Positions 45,328 to 57,556 of a DNA stretch of 64,000 nt are shown piece by piece (positions within the stretch are counted from its first letter, which is position 1; every line of letters starts with the position of its first letter). The notes under the pieces were generated by a model, which did not search any database, was not told the origin of the DNA, and worked only from the letters and a program-made list of their open reading frames with translations. The stretch is from Odiellus spinosus (lineage: Eukaryota > Arthropoda > Arachnida > Opiliones > Phalangiidae): assembly GCA_963920705.1 (NCBI GenBank), contig OY987237.1, positions 16,646,601 to 16,710,600 on the forward strand. The letters run 5' to 3'. Both the position numbers and the translations under genes were made by a program.

Positions 45328-45406
45328 AAACAGCTTCTATGGGGAATCGAACTCGGGCCTCCGCAATCACCAGGCTAGGGCGTTGACAACTTGGCAACTT
45401 TCCCTT
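45328..45406 (-). pseudogene. Second tRNA-like sequence, opposite orientation
   Basis: Its minus-strand A-box region (GTTGCCAAGTTGTCAACGC) and B box (GAGTTCGATTCC) match the left-arm copy with a few substitutions. Confidence 0.5.
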
Positions 45407-45675
45407 TGAGTAATTAAATTAATTATTATTTTAGTTTCATGACCAAAAAATGGTACGAATAATCCCAGACCCAACTACGAATGTCCAAAAACTAGTTCGC
45501 TTCTACTTTTATCGTTTCGCGATTGAAGCCGCTCACGATGATGTGAAATTAAGCTCAAAAATCCACAAAAATAGCTTTAAAATCTACAAATCTCAAAAGT
45601 CTTCAAATACCAAAATCCCATTTTAATTAATAAAATTCTAGTTTCAAATTTCCAAACTATTGTTCAATGGTACAG

Positions 45676-45990
45676 CAGGGTTGCCTCGGTCAGGGACTTT
45701 GAAAATGGACCATAAAAAGGCAGGAAAAGTCATGGAATTTAAAGGTCTTTTAAAAAGCCAGGAAATTACGATCATTATCCGCTGTTAAGATTCTCAGCTG
45801 ACGGCGTGTCAGTTGTATAGATTAGAACAAAGATACGCCTGCAACAAAGTTTGGCCAACGCGCTTATATAAAACAATAAAAGCTTAAAAATTGGTGTAGT
45901 ATTAGCCGAAACGATCAGGGAAAATCGTTGGAAAAGGTCAGGGAAAAACCTGGAAAAGTCTGGGAATTTGAATCTGAAAAAACTGTACAG
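45676..45990. mobile_element. MITE, same family as 22207 and 31895
   Basis: The left end is CAGGGTTGCC. The core shares GTGTCAGTTGTATAGATTAG, CAAAGTTTGGCCAACGCG and GTAGTATTAGCCGAAACG with its relatives, with TCAGGGAAAAACCTG near the right end. The right terminus is eroded. Confidence 0.65.
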
Positions 45991-48118
45991 GGGTGGTCAG
46001 TTAGTTGCCAGTAATACTCGTATGATCGTTAAGCCTAGGTCGCTCGCGTTAAATTTTGAAAGGGGGTTTTCGTTCGTGGAAATGTCGTCGTTTTTTGTCC
46101 GTCGTTGATTTAAAAGGGGGGAGTGCGACGAGGAGGAATAAATTAATATTTTAATGACGCGCGTCGCTAGTGATGGCGCGTAACATCGATACCGGAGAAG
46201 AAATTATACTTCTGCCGTAATAATTGTAATGGGCTCGCTCTGCCCCTTTTGGCTTCTGGTTTTGAGCGCTTTCGCCCCCCCCCCCCCCAAGGACCCCCGC
46301 GGGCCAACGCATTTTTCATATTTTCATCATTTAGATAGATGGATATCTACCTCGATCTCGGTGTAAGAGAATAACGCGCCTTTTAATTACCGCTCACTAT
46401 CTCTATCTCGTCAAGCTCTATCAGAACCGAGGCTTAACGAGATGGACCATAGTATCCCATTTCAATATTACCAAATAAATGAAGCTAAAATGTATAATAT
46501 ACCTCCTGGACAATCCCTATATATTCCCAAATGCTAAATATATTTATTTCGAGAAGTCCTTCGTTTTGAAGCCGATTGATTCATCCAAGTCGGGTCAAAT
46601 ATATACGACTCTATCTATACTAACGAATCGTATAGTTTTGACCCGAAAACGAAGCGATTGCTTCGACACGTAAGGCTAGTCCCGAAATAAAAATTTTACG
46701 ATTTAATTTCATAGTTTTACGTTAATTTTTCATATCAACATTATTACGTTAGGTTAAGTTAACGTTTATATTTGTTATAGGGCTTCAAATTTGACCTCAA
46801 ACAATTAATATAAAACTTAATGATTATTATGTTTTTTAAAATAAATGGAGGCCTTAGATTGATATTAGTTAGCGTTAGTGTTGAAAGGTTAATATTATTA
46901 ATTATTAACGGCGAATGTGTCGTATCCCTGGGGGCCACGAGTGTTATTGGCGCGCTGTTATCGCGGTTAACCCCAAAAATGGACCGAAACGCCTCGTTCT
47001 AATCGTCAAATGAAGATTTCTAATTAACCTAGCTCTACTAGATATTAAATATTCTTATATTTAATATTTTCCAATCCAGCCGTTCTTAATTAGGTTTTTT
47101 ATATCCAATCAATTAAGCCTAATTTTTAATAAAAATTAATTATTTCAAACTTAATAAAAATGGATTTGAAATAAATTTTTCTTAAATATCGCGAATTCAC
47201 TTTTCTTTGGGATATAAAGAAAGTTAAACGTACGTGGCGAGTTCTCACTTTGAAGCCCTAGGGCTACGATCCGCGTCGCCTAATATATCTTTAATAATGG
47301 GCATAGGGTAGTTTGGGTCCAATTTCAACTCGGGGAAATTCTCCAATCGTCGAGCCGAGTCTCTCGATTGTGTGGCGAATTGCGAGAAAGCCATTAAGGC
47401 TATTATCTATCTATCTATCTTCTTTTTGGGTTGGCCTTTCCCCCGGATCATCGCGTAGACCAATTTTGCAATTTTTCTTTTTTTTTCTTTTTGTCGCGGT
47501 GGCGCCAATGTAATCGTGATCTTAAGTCTCTCTTTCTCTGTTGCCCCACGCATCGCCGCTCGGCCAACCACCACCGACTTCCATTTCTACCATATAGAAG
47601 ACCCTCTTTGTTCTACGTAACTAATTTGTCGTAGACGAACCAGTTTCAGACTAAATCGTGATCGTATTCCGACTATTTGATCATTATTCGGGTGTATTTT
47701 TAACAAACTCCAAATCTAAATTATGTAGAGTTTTATTTTGTCCGTCATCAATTGATGGGGTTGCGTCGAACCAGCTTGGAAATATTTCGGGTACGATGCT
47801 TCTAAAGAATTTTAAAATCCCTTTTTTGACACGTCGAGGTTAAACGTTTTATTTTCTCGACGTTTCCAGAATGACATTGACAATTAATGGCTTCCAGCCA
47901 CAAACCGGCAAAAATATGATACCCAAATAATATTACCCTCTATACCTATATCGCCTTAATTCGCCTTTTTAGCCCCATCACCAACCTTCTTCAGTACGTC
48001 TAGTGACTAACACGCTGCGGAGAAGATGGTGGTGTCAAATCAAACGCCAAATAACCCAAAAAAATTATAAAATATAATTAAATTAGGCTTAATCGACGTT
48101 TATAAAGGCGGATTAACA

Positions 48119-48203
48119 CAGACCTATTTTCACGCGTTTCACGTTCGTGCGCTCATAGAAGTACCATTAGCGCGCGAGCGTGAAACGCGTGAAAATAGGT
48201 CTG
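48119..48203. repeat. Perfect 25-bp inverted repeat, 35-nt loop
   Basis: The arm 48119-48143 is the exact reverse complement of 48179-48203. The loop adds a partly paired GTGCGCT/AGCGCGC extension. The arms contain CACGCGTTTCACG. Confidence 0.9.
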
Positions 48204-50617
48204 CGCGCGTGACTTGAATTTTTCAACGAAGCCTACCACTATCTGCGCGTGTAGATTTTTAGAGTTCCCGACCGACAGAGAGACAGACGATACCTAGAGA
48301 AGGTTTCAAATGAAGTAATTTTACTCGGAATTGCGTAGTTATTTGGTATCGGGGTGTGGGCCATTTTGTTGTAGCAGCGTGTGTGGAGGTAGAGGTGGGG
48401 TTGGGTGTCGTGGATGATGGTGGTTGCTTAATGCGTATTCATTTCTTGTGTCGCTGCTACCGACGTCCCTCCCATTGCCCTTCCCAATATAGACACGCGA
48501 AGCCCCTCTTTCCTAAGCATCACTCGCTACCGAATACAACCCCCCAAATCTCGCCCCCGGGCTCCGAATAAATTTCCCCCCACCCATTCGCTTATTAACA
48601 TTCTACTTCTAAATTCTGTCTTCTTCTTACGACCGCGTATTGTTTTCTATCGCTATTTTTATACGAAGTCAACCTTGAATTTTCACTCGGAACCTATTTT
48701 TCACCTATAAGATTCTTACCCTGATTTCATATTCAATTCCATTTTTATTAGAGATGGTAATTTCGCTCCCTTAATATCCAACCCCCGGTCCTAGACGGAA
48801 TTCTTTAAGTCAAAGACGCGTCTTGGCCAATTGATCTCGTGCCGAGAAATTGAAAAATGACCCTATAGGTACGCTTGACGTCATATTTACTTTTCATTTC
48901 AATACGCTCCCATCGAATAACTAAAGAAATCGGGTTTCCCTATCAAGGAAAAATTAACTAATTTGTTTAAAAATGATAAAAACTTGGAAATTTCAACCGA
49001 AGTCGACTAAAATTATTTTAAATTTTGTTCCGCTTCGGGTTGAATTCGAAATATTTCGTTAAATTGTTAATTATATTCAATTTAGTTTGAATTTTAATAT
49101 TTAAGCCATTTTTGACCGAAAAAATTAATTTTTCCTGATTGGATGAGTCGATTTCGTATTGAAATTAAAAGTAAAAGCAACGTCACATTGTGGAAACAAA
49201 TAGCTTAGGGAATTGTTTTTCAATTGTCGATTTAGTCGCGATATCGATTTGACAACGCCAGAATCGATATTGAAATGAAATTCTCTAAAGATTGAGTCCT
49301 GTATAATGGGATAGTTCCGAAAATTCCGCTTGTTTTCGCGTCAATATGGCTAATTTGTTTCTATCGCTTCTCGAGCGAAATGTTTTTAGAATTATAATTT
49401 CAAATTTCTAAATGTCTATACGCGAGTTATTTCGAACCCAAACGCCGCCCGCTAATGATTCAACTCTGAAATCATCTAATTTCTTTTATTGAAAATATCT
49501 ATATATATTTGTCTTATATTTCTAATTGAAATTTATTAGTTGTAGCGATATTTAGGACGCTCTGGCGTCGACATTTGAAATAAGTCAGGAACTCGTAAAT
49601 AAAAAAATCAACGTGTTACGACCCCGGTTTTGCCTAAGGAAAATAAGGAGCCTCCTTTTCTTTCCTCACTAAAAAGACGAACAAATTATTTATTTATCAG
49701 TTCTTGTTATAATTTTCCACGCAAACTCGTTAATATTTGGCAAACCCATTATCATATTTTGAATCTCAGACATTCGAACCTGTCTTAATGTTAATATTTA
49801 TTCTCTAAATTCTCAAGTTTATAATTTATTCCAAATATTTTAAATTTAAAGTAAAATATTTTTAAAATATTCCTCAATTAGCTTAAATATTTTTTATATT
49901 TTAAAACTGAAGATAATTTTTAAATTTCTTTTTCATTTTTATTTCGTCTCGAACTTCTTTGGATAAATTTAATTATTGTTGAGCGTCTCTTAATCTCGCG
50001 TGACAAATTTTTTCGTTGATCTCTTATCAATTCCGAGAAACGCCGAGAAAAAGTTCATTCTTTATATTCGACGCGACCATTTCTACTCGGACCTTCTAAT
50101 CTTCGTTGTTAATTACTATAGATTTAGAACGGGATATTAGGCTTGTAGGCGATGCAAACTACGATTGATCGCGGATTACAGAACCGTGAGGGGGGGGGGG
50201 AAGTTGTATTAGTTAGGTAGACTTACGCTAGCCGTACCTCCTTCGTGGTACCTATCATCTCTAGCCAAGATTGACAAAAAGATCCAGAAACAAGACTGGG
50301 AAAGAATAATTATTACAGCCCCTTTAATATACAAAAAAATATATCATTTTTATACCCTCTTCAGACGGGCGTTGGTTTAATCAACATAAACATCAGTTAA
50401 TCGTGATTAATTTAATTGCCATTAAAGTTAAAATGGAAGCATTGTCTTAAGAAAAACTAGAGGTCGGGAGTGGGCGAGATAATCTCCAAATATTTGGATG
50501 TCCGTGTGTTATATAAGAGCGATTAAGACAAAGACTCGAAATAATTTAGCGCCTGGAAGATTTTTAATAACTTACTAATACTTATTTTGTTGCGGTTGAG
50601 ATTTATAAAAATGATCA

Positions 50618-50770
50618 GCGCCTGTAGATGTGTCCCAACATTGGCGCTTCGGTGTATCGGGTGAAGCCCGCCTTAAAGGGTTGAAAATTAGCGTAGATTT
50701 ATTAAGAGCCCCCGCGAATGTGTTCCAACCTCGGTGCATCCGCGTTCGCGGAGAAGCCCGCTATTTCATT
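50618..50770 (+). repeat. Two tandem copies of a dispersed GC-rich repeat
   Basis: Two related blocks (about 50618-50680 and 50705-50768) each run GCCYG..ATGTGTYCCAAC, then a C/G-rich segment, then GAAGCCCGC. A third diverged relative is at 24357-24480. Confidence 0.55.
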
Positions 50771-51290
50771 AACTCCCCAAAATATATTTACGCTTAATAT
50801 AATTTATTACTATCTTCGCTTAATCATTACCCTAATTATTAATTAATTATCTTCAGTATATTTTATATTTTATTAACGAAACGGTACGTAAAATATATAA
50901 TTATCTACTTTTAGGTCATTTTTGCGACTGATAAAAGCTAATTAAATATTTAAATTAATGTAGAAATGAAATACTTAAACGAAAAACTCGTTAAAGTTTC
51001 CGACCTACCTTTTTTTCCATTTTTATCAAGAAATCCGTAGATTCGTTTCGTTGTTACGGGAGTTAAAATGATATCCTCGTAGGCAGTTGTAATACTGGTA
51101 GAGTACTCCGCGGTATCCTATTGGGCCAATAAGCGGGAAGGATGGTATAAAGGTAGAGACGTAGGGGGAGACGGGGAGGAGGTTGTCGGAGTGGCGCGGC
51201 AACCATCGAAAAAGAAAAAAAAAAAAAAATTGAAAGAGAAATGAAAGGAGAGGGAAATATAATTGTTGTATAATTTTTGTTCGAGTGAGT

Positions 51291-51291
51291 G

Positions 51292-51362
<71 letters not shown>
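51291..51362. repeat. (CT)n microsatellite, about 72 bp
   Basis: CT dinucleotide array with two CTAT interruptions. Confidence 0.95.
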
Positions 51363-51366
<4 letters not shown>

Positions 51367-52681
51367 CCTTGCGCGCCGTGTTGAAGGTCTTCCGCTTTTT
51401 GCTCGACTCAAAGTTGCAAACTGGTTTTTGCGGTTGGCTTAACACTGGGCTCGTTTTACCACAACTACTAATATACTACTGTCATTTTTTTGGATACATC
51501 TTCGCCCTCCCCCCGACCTAAACCCCCTCCCCCTTGTCTCATTTCGTGCGGAGTAAAATATCCCGAATATATGGAAGAAGGGAATTGTAGAATCCATTTC
51601 GGCGGGCCTCGAAACCATTACCTACAAATATACCTAGATTTATTAAACCTAGGGGCCATTTTCAATATTGAGGTTTGAAATCTATACGTTTTTTTTTAAA
51701 TTTTAAGAAGAAATTATTATTTATTATAATTAGTTTACAATTAGTTTGAGAGAGGTTTCGCGTTAAACAGACTTAACTATTTAAGTAAATATTAATAAGT
51801 AATTAAAGGAAAATTAATTAATTTTAAATTTTAATGATGAATAAAAATATTTGGTTTGATTATTACGTAATAAATAAATAGTGGAATTTCTAATTTATTC
51901 TAAGGATCTAGACATATTTAAAACACTTTTTTTTTTCACCCGTAAAATACATAAACAGCCTTATTCCAAATCGAAAGTTCCTTTATTATAAATCTATAAT
52001 TTCCCTATTTTTATTTATTGGACTGAAATTATAAAAAAAAAATAATCGCGTATATTAAATTTAAATTAATGTATTCATCTACCACAGGAGTGGCGATATA
52101 GGCGTAATTCGTCCAAATTAACTCTAATATTTATACCTAGTAAATAGTTTCCTCAAAGGCGGATCTTTTAGGTAAACAAACTGTAAACAAATTTAACTCG
52201 GCGGGTAATTCTCGCCCAGATCAACCAAAAAAATTGAAATTTTGAACCCCACCACTGTCGAAAACCATCATATTTTGTTTCTAGGGTTTTTTGGGCCGTA
52301 GAAGACGATTCCGAAAGTTTTATAGCGATCGGGCGAGCCATTTTTGAGATACAGCGTTGGTCATTTTAGATAAAATGACCACCACTCCTAAAACACTTTT
52401 AAATTTATCCCAGCCGCTATTTGTCGTAAACGATCGTGTAAGAGCTTATTTTAAAAACTTTTTAGAGCCAAAAAAGAATATTACGTCTAATCGTTCATCC
52501 GGATAATATTTAAAACATTGTCAGTTTTCAAAATCTTTGACCTTTCACTAAAATTAAAGTAAAAAATTTGGTCATTTCCCAAATCGTCGCCAATGCGTAC
52601 GAATCACTTAAAATCCCAAAGCAGTATTTTGGGTTTCCGAGATATCATTTTTTGAAATTTAGCCCGCATTTTATATTCAGG
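51363..52681. other. Non-coding DNA with a GC-balanced unclassified segment
   Basis: About 52150-52670 is less AT-rich and contains GGGCCGTAGAAGACGATTCC and the related phrases TTTTTGAGATACAG and TTTCCGAGATATCA. This looks like part of a dispersed element, but no termini or frame were found. The rest is AT-rich. Confidence 0.35.
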
Positions 52682-52820
52682 TTAGATTAGCTTAGATTAG
52701 ATTAGATTCGCGTAGATTAGCTTAGATTAGATTAGCTTAGATTAGCTTAGCTTAGCTTAGATTAGCTTAGATTAGCTTAGCTTAGATTAGGTTAGCTTAG
52801 ATTAGATTAGCTTAGATTAG
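52682..52820 (+). repeat. Pentameric TTAGN array (TTAGA/TTAGC/TTAGG), about 28 units
   Basis: The array is strictly 5-bp periodic. TTAGA and TTAGC dominate, with at least one TTAGG and two decayed units. It relates to the arthropod telomere unit TTAGG but is mostly variant. Confidence 0.9.
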
Positions 52821-55171
52821 ATAAAATTATTATTATTATTATTTTTTTTTTTTTAAAAATCGATTTGTACAAATACATTTGTTCGAATGGAGATTCTATA
52901 TAAAGCGTTAAACATCTCCTAGATTTGAATTATTCGACGCAACCGGCCTTTATTTTTCACGCGTCTGTGCGAGATTCGTAGACGCGTACTATATGTACTA
53001 CTGTATTGGCTTCTCATTTCTGACGCTGGTCACGTCCGCGAGCTTTCCCCTCGTAATAAATACATTAGCCGAGATCCCACCGTCTAGCGTAACGCGTCAC
53101 GAATGACGTCATCATTGACGCTCTTTTCTACTCGTGATTTTTACGTATCGTATTATTATTATTATTATTTTATTATTATTACTGTTTTTTCAAAATATGG
53201 TTACAATGTTCTAAAATAATTTTAATTACCGTCCGCCTTTAAGGTAGCCTGTTTTTATCGCCTCGATACTGGTAATTTAGGTAATTAAGGGAGTTACGCG
53301 ATTCGCTTAATTTGTTTTTGTAGCCATAGTTGTTGTTCGACGACTTTTAACTCGAGCGGTAATTTAGGCGTACGAAAAATAAAAAAACATATTCCATTTA
53401 TTTAAAAATTTCATCGGGGAAAAATATTTTTGAAGCCATAACAGCCTTATTACAAACCCGGAGGGCCTGAGAATATAAACGCAATTTGAATATTGACAAA
53501 ATAATGGAAATATACGAAGAAAACTTTGACAAGTCAGGAAAATATCGAGAAAACTTTTAAAGATTTTACGCGAGTCAGGAACTCCAACGCGTGAAGTCTA
53601 TGATAAGTTAATCGATGGAATCGAAATGTTTAACTGATTAATTAAGTATTAATAGTTCCGGATTATCTTATCCAAACCCCGACGCTGTTTGGGAATGTCT
53701 GGGGTTCTAAGCGCGCTTTCGAATGTAATAGTTGGTCGTTAGGTTGTCGACGCGTACTTCTAATACATTATAATAGGCGACGCCGAAGAGTCGAGCGAAA
53801 AACGCCCATTCGAGCCAACCTGATCTCGCCTCAACCTCTACCTTATATAATCCCCCGTATTACGTATCTCGGAACAAACCTTTTATTTGCCTCATTATTT
53901 TACCGTTCTACGATAAAACAAACGCCCAAATATTCCGAAAATTATCCAATCGTCCCACGAATCTATAGAAAATGAAAATCTAAATAGCCGGGGCTTGTTA
54001 TTAAATACTTTCATTTGAAATTCAGTAGAGCATTTGCGCAAATATCGGTAAAAAAAAAACATTCAAAATGTGTTGCCTACAAAAAAATCCCACGCGAATG
54101 TTAAGTTCCGAACAAAATATATAAATAATTTCTAGTCCCAAAAATTGTCTAATTTCTTCGTAGCTAAAATGCTAAGGGAATGAAGGTTTTTTTCTAATTT
54201 CTGCAGGGTACGCGTCTTGGGCTGAAAAATTTGCATATCGAGCTCTTCCCCCCCCCCCCCCCTCCCCTCTTTAGATACACCGTCAAATACTAATAGTATT
54301 TTTTTCGTTTGAACCTTGAGAATGTTCGGTTTGTCGCGGGGAGGAAGGTGGGTGGGTGTTAGTTTGTTGGTTGATTTGCATGTTGCTTATCCGCCCCTCT
54401 CCGCCCCACCACGCCCACTCGTCTCACCTCGTCTCGCCTCGCTCTTCGCCTTCCCACGCGATACACCGTACGTAGCATTGTCAAACTATAATAGTCGCTT
54501 TACACCTAGATGTCGTAAAACTGCGCACACGCGCGATACCTTTCACCTATACCTCTCTCCGTGTCGAACATTTTACGCCGCAATGGCCGCCAATGTTGAC
54601 AAAATTCGGGAAGGACCCTTCGGCTACGATTAGACGGGAAATTTAGTTTTAACAAATTCGTTTAAATTAAGGTTCTTCCGTGTAGTCGTAATTCGTCTTT
54701 TAAATCCCCTTTAAAGTCGCCTTCTTTTTCTAGCTTAGCGGCCACGACGTTGACCGTAAGAAATTGTACAGTCAAAGCTAGGCTGCGGAGTGTAAGGGTA
54801 TTTTAAAGGGGCAAATTTCGGAGCGGTACAATTTAAACCAATCGAAAAATCTTTCGCTAAAACTACCCGATTTTAGACAATATTTCGAAGACGCGAGTTG
54901 CTGTTAAATATCAAACTATTCATTCAACCTCGCCACTTTAAGTAAATAACTCCAGAAATATTTTATATTATCTATAACATTTTGTAAACACCGCTATTAC
55001 GTATCTGAAATCGCTTCGCGTTCAGTTTAAAAAGTAAACTCTGACTTTTCATTTTTATTTAATTCTTAGACTAATTCCCTAATTAAATATTTTCACAATT
55101 AAGTACGAAGTTACCCGACAATGGGTTTGTTATATCTTTGAATACCCCTATGATGTTCTTAGCGACGTAAA
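52821..55171. other. Gene-poor region
   Basis: GC-richer segment at about 54316-54633. It contains a short ATG frame at 54583-54633 (MAANVDKIREGPFGYD) that I do not accept as a gene. A C-homopolymer lies at 54248-54262 and a dispersed repeat copy at 54735-54830. Confidence 0.4.
54735..54830 (+). repeat. Dispersed repeat copy
   Basis: Contains GACGTTGACCGTAAGAAATT, AAAGCTAGGCTGCGGAG and GGCAAATTTCGGAGC, aligning with 25225-25320. The reverse complement of the last block occurs at about 31826-31848. Confidence 0.5.
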
Positions 55172-55526
55172 CAGGGTTCGTACACGACCTGGAAAACCTG
55201 GAAAAGTCAGGGAATTTGAAAATTGGCCCAAAAAGTCAGGGAATTTGAAAATAGCCCAAATGGCCAGAGAAAATAAATATTTTGGTATGTGTCAAGGAAC
55301 TGTTTATGATTGGTTTACCAATCAGTTGTAACGTAATTATTATAAACTGAAAATATTTGACTAAAGATTCAAATTGTTTCTCATATTCCGAGTAAACTAT
55401 CAGCTGACCTCGATGTCAAATAAAATGTGGGAATTGCCAGCGGCTCGCTCGTAACAACAACAATATAGTCAGGGAAAACCTGGAAAAGTCAGGGAAATTA
55501 ACTTCCAAAATTTTGTACGAACCCTG
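55172..55526. mobile_element. MITE with perfect 12-bp termini, 355 bp
   Basis: It begins CAGGGTTCGTAC and ends with the exact inverse GTACGAACCCTG. Both ends carry CCTGGAAAAGTCAGGGAA subterminal repeats. The CAGGG terminus suggests hAT, but the flanks (GACGTAAA and ATAAATGG) show no 8-bp duplication. It is the best-preserved member of the TCAGGGAA family here. Confidence 0.8.
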
Positions 55527-57556
55527 ATAAATGGCTCGTTGATTTTCTAGGGAAAACCTTAATTGTTTTTTTTAAGGAGATGACGTTTTTCTAATTAATA
55601 ACGTATCGAATCTGAATAATCTTTTTCGTTTACGAAGAATGCTTTAATTTAAGAGACAAAACATTCTGTAAATCAATAATTCAAATCGCGGACTATGCCT
55701 AGGCTGTAACGCGTTAATTTCAAAAATAGTCATATTTAAAAATGAAGATGTTTATTAATGTTTAATAATTCCCAAATTTTGAGATATCGTTAAAATTGTT
55801 TTATGGGCCATTATTTTGTTAGTTAATTTTTAAATGCTTGGCTGAGTAGAGTATTTATTAAATTATTAACTTATTAAGTATTTATTAAATTTGAAAAGTT
55901 TCGAGGCTTATTTCTTAGTTTGTCATTTTTAATTCCGAACTTTATTTCTTCGTCGACGGTAAATTCAAATTCTTAGCTATTTGCCAATCATATAAGACAG
56001 ACAAATTAATACGCTACCGCGATAAAGTCATTCAAAATATTAAAGATAGATTAGGTTAGGCGTTACGATTTTGATTAATAAAACCTTTACTAATTTGTTA
56101 ATTAAAGTGAAATAATTAACTAATAACTGTTAGGTGATGAATACAGCCTTAAATATACATTATTCCTATCGTCAGGTTAATTAATATCCTTATTTGGTTA
56201 TAGATTAAGTTATATTAGTTAAAGAAAAATGACTATACCCCCATATTAATTAACACTTAACCAACTCCGATGAAACTACACCCCATTTTTAATTATAATT
56301 ATGCCTTTTATTAATATATTTTAATCGTTAAAATTTCATACAACAATGGAGCAAATCGTATCATAATTTTAATATTTTAAATTAGATTTAATTAAGTACG
56401 CAAAATATTAGATTTTTGAATAAATTATTTTATTTTTAAAAATATATTAACGATCCAAAAATTAATATTAATTTTTTAAAACTCGAAACGTGAAAAACTT
56501 ACGTTATTTTCGTTGAAACAAAGAACTTTTAAGCCTCGGTGACGACGAATCGAAAAATTCTCCATTGATTCGTAATATTCGTAATAACTTTCTCTAACGT
56601 TATTAAAACCTTCGTAACTATATTTTTCGGGGTTCCTAAAATATTATTCACTCTTATTTAAGTTAATGCTAATTCGGTTTCATTATTTTTGAATCGTAAT
56701 TCTAACAAACGTCGCTCCAAACCGAGGAAAAAAAATGCCATTATGAAAGTACTCTCTCGGCGACTTCGGCTAGTAGAATTTTGCCCGCTCTCGGTTAAGC
56801 ATGAATATTCAAAAATAACGCTCGGAGCGCCGAAGCCGACGCTGTTTCTGCCGCTCCCATCAGCCCGAACACTCGCTAAAACAATTGCCAGGCTCTTTTC
56901 CGACAAAATTCGCGCGGCAGGAAAAGTTCCCTCGAAGCCGCGATATCGCGATTTTCCAAAATGTTTTCTCGTCAATTCTCGGCCATAAATCGAATTACGA
57001 AGAACGTCTACGTCTACGCGTACCTCTCTATTCCTTTAAAAGAAAAGGTATATAATACGCTAGACGTTGACGTACGAGTTATATTACGTAAACAACGAAA
57101 CGCCCGAAGCGATGATTTAACTTCGCCCATCTATTTACCATATTATTTGAATCGCTTTATTTAGATTGGCGTCAGAAAGTCAAAACAAGATCGCGTGTAG
57201 ACTTCCAAAATATTCCCTCGAGTTTTTGGAGGTTCGAAGGACGATATAATAAAAATACGAATACCATTCCATTGATATTATTAGCCGAATTAAAAAAATA
57301 TATTCGAAATTAGTTTTTGATATTATTTATCATCGTGGTTTTTGGAGCGTGTTTTGGTTATAATACAATTTGTCTAGGCATTCGTGACCTAGATTTTAGC
57401 TTCGGATCATTATCATTTAGTTATTTATTTATTTCCTATTAGTTTTTAAATATAAGTTTTTAAATCTTGGCACCGATTGGAGTTGTACTTCTCAAAGACT
57501 ACTTTCTAATCTAGTAATCTAATAATCTAATAATTTGTGGAAGCGTCTAATAATTT
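55527..57556. other. Gene-poor region
   Basis: Mostly AT-rich. A G+C-richer, CpG-containing patch at about 56700-57000 holds the palindrome CGCGATATCGCG, with a TATATAAT at about 57048, but no reading frame I would call a gene. Confidence 0.4.

Larger units (their letters stand above)
44993..45490. repeat. Inverted duplication with a tRNA-like segment in each arm
   Basis: The arms 44993-45160 and 45321-45490 are reverse complements at roughly 85-90% by eye. Each includes about 88 bp of flank followed by a tRNA-like stretch and a T run. The arms point toward each other with a spacer of about 160 bp, so a transcript across the whole would fold into a long hairpin. Confidence 0.8.
45991..51290. 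other. Gene-poor region
   Basis: No supported exon. Patches of higher G+C occur at about 46000-46300, 47300-47600 and 48350-48600. A strong inverted repeat is at 48119-48203, a diverged repeat copy at about 48960-49160, and the dispersed GC-rich repeat at 50618-50770. Confidence 0.4.

Noticed and set aside
51026..51445. Frames rich in alternating Arg-Glu or Leu-Ser
   Set aside because: They are produced by the (CT)n microsatellite.
54583..54633. Short ATG frame MAANVDKIREGPFGYD in a GC-rich patch
   Set aside because: Only 16 codons, no splice donor and no support beyond a reasonable start context.
56658..56988. Overlapping frames of about 100 codons on both strands
   Set aside because: A GC-rich patch without stops on either strand; composition is basic and unordered, with no domain or splice structure.
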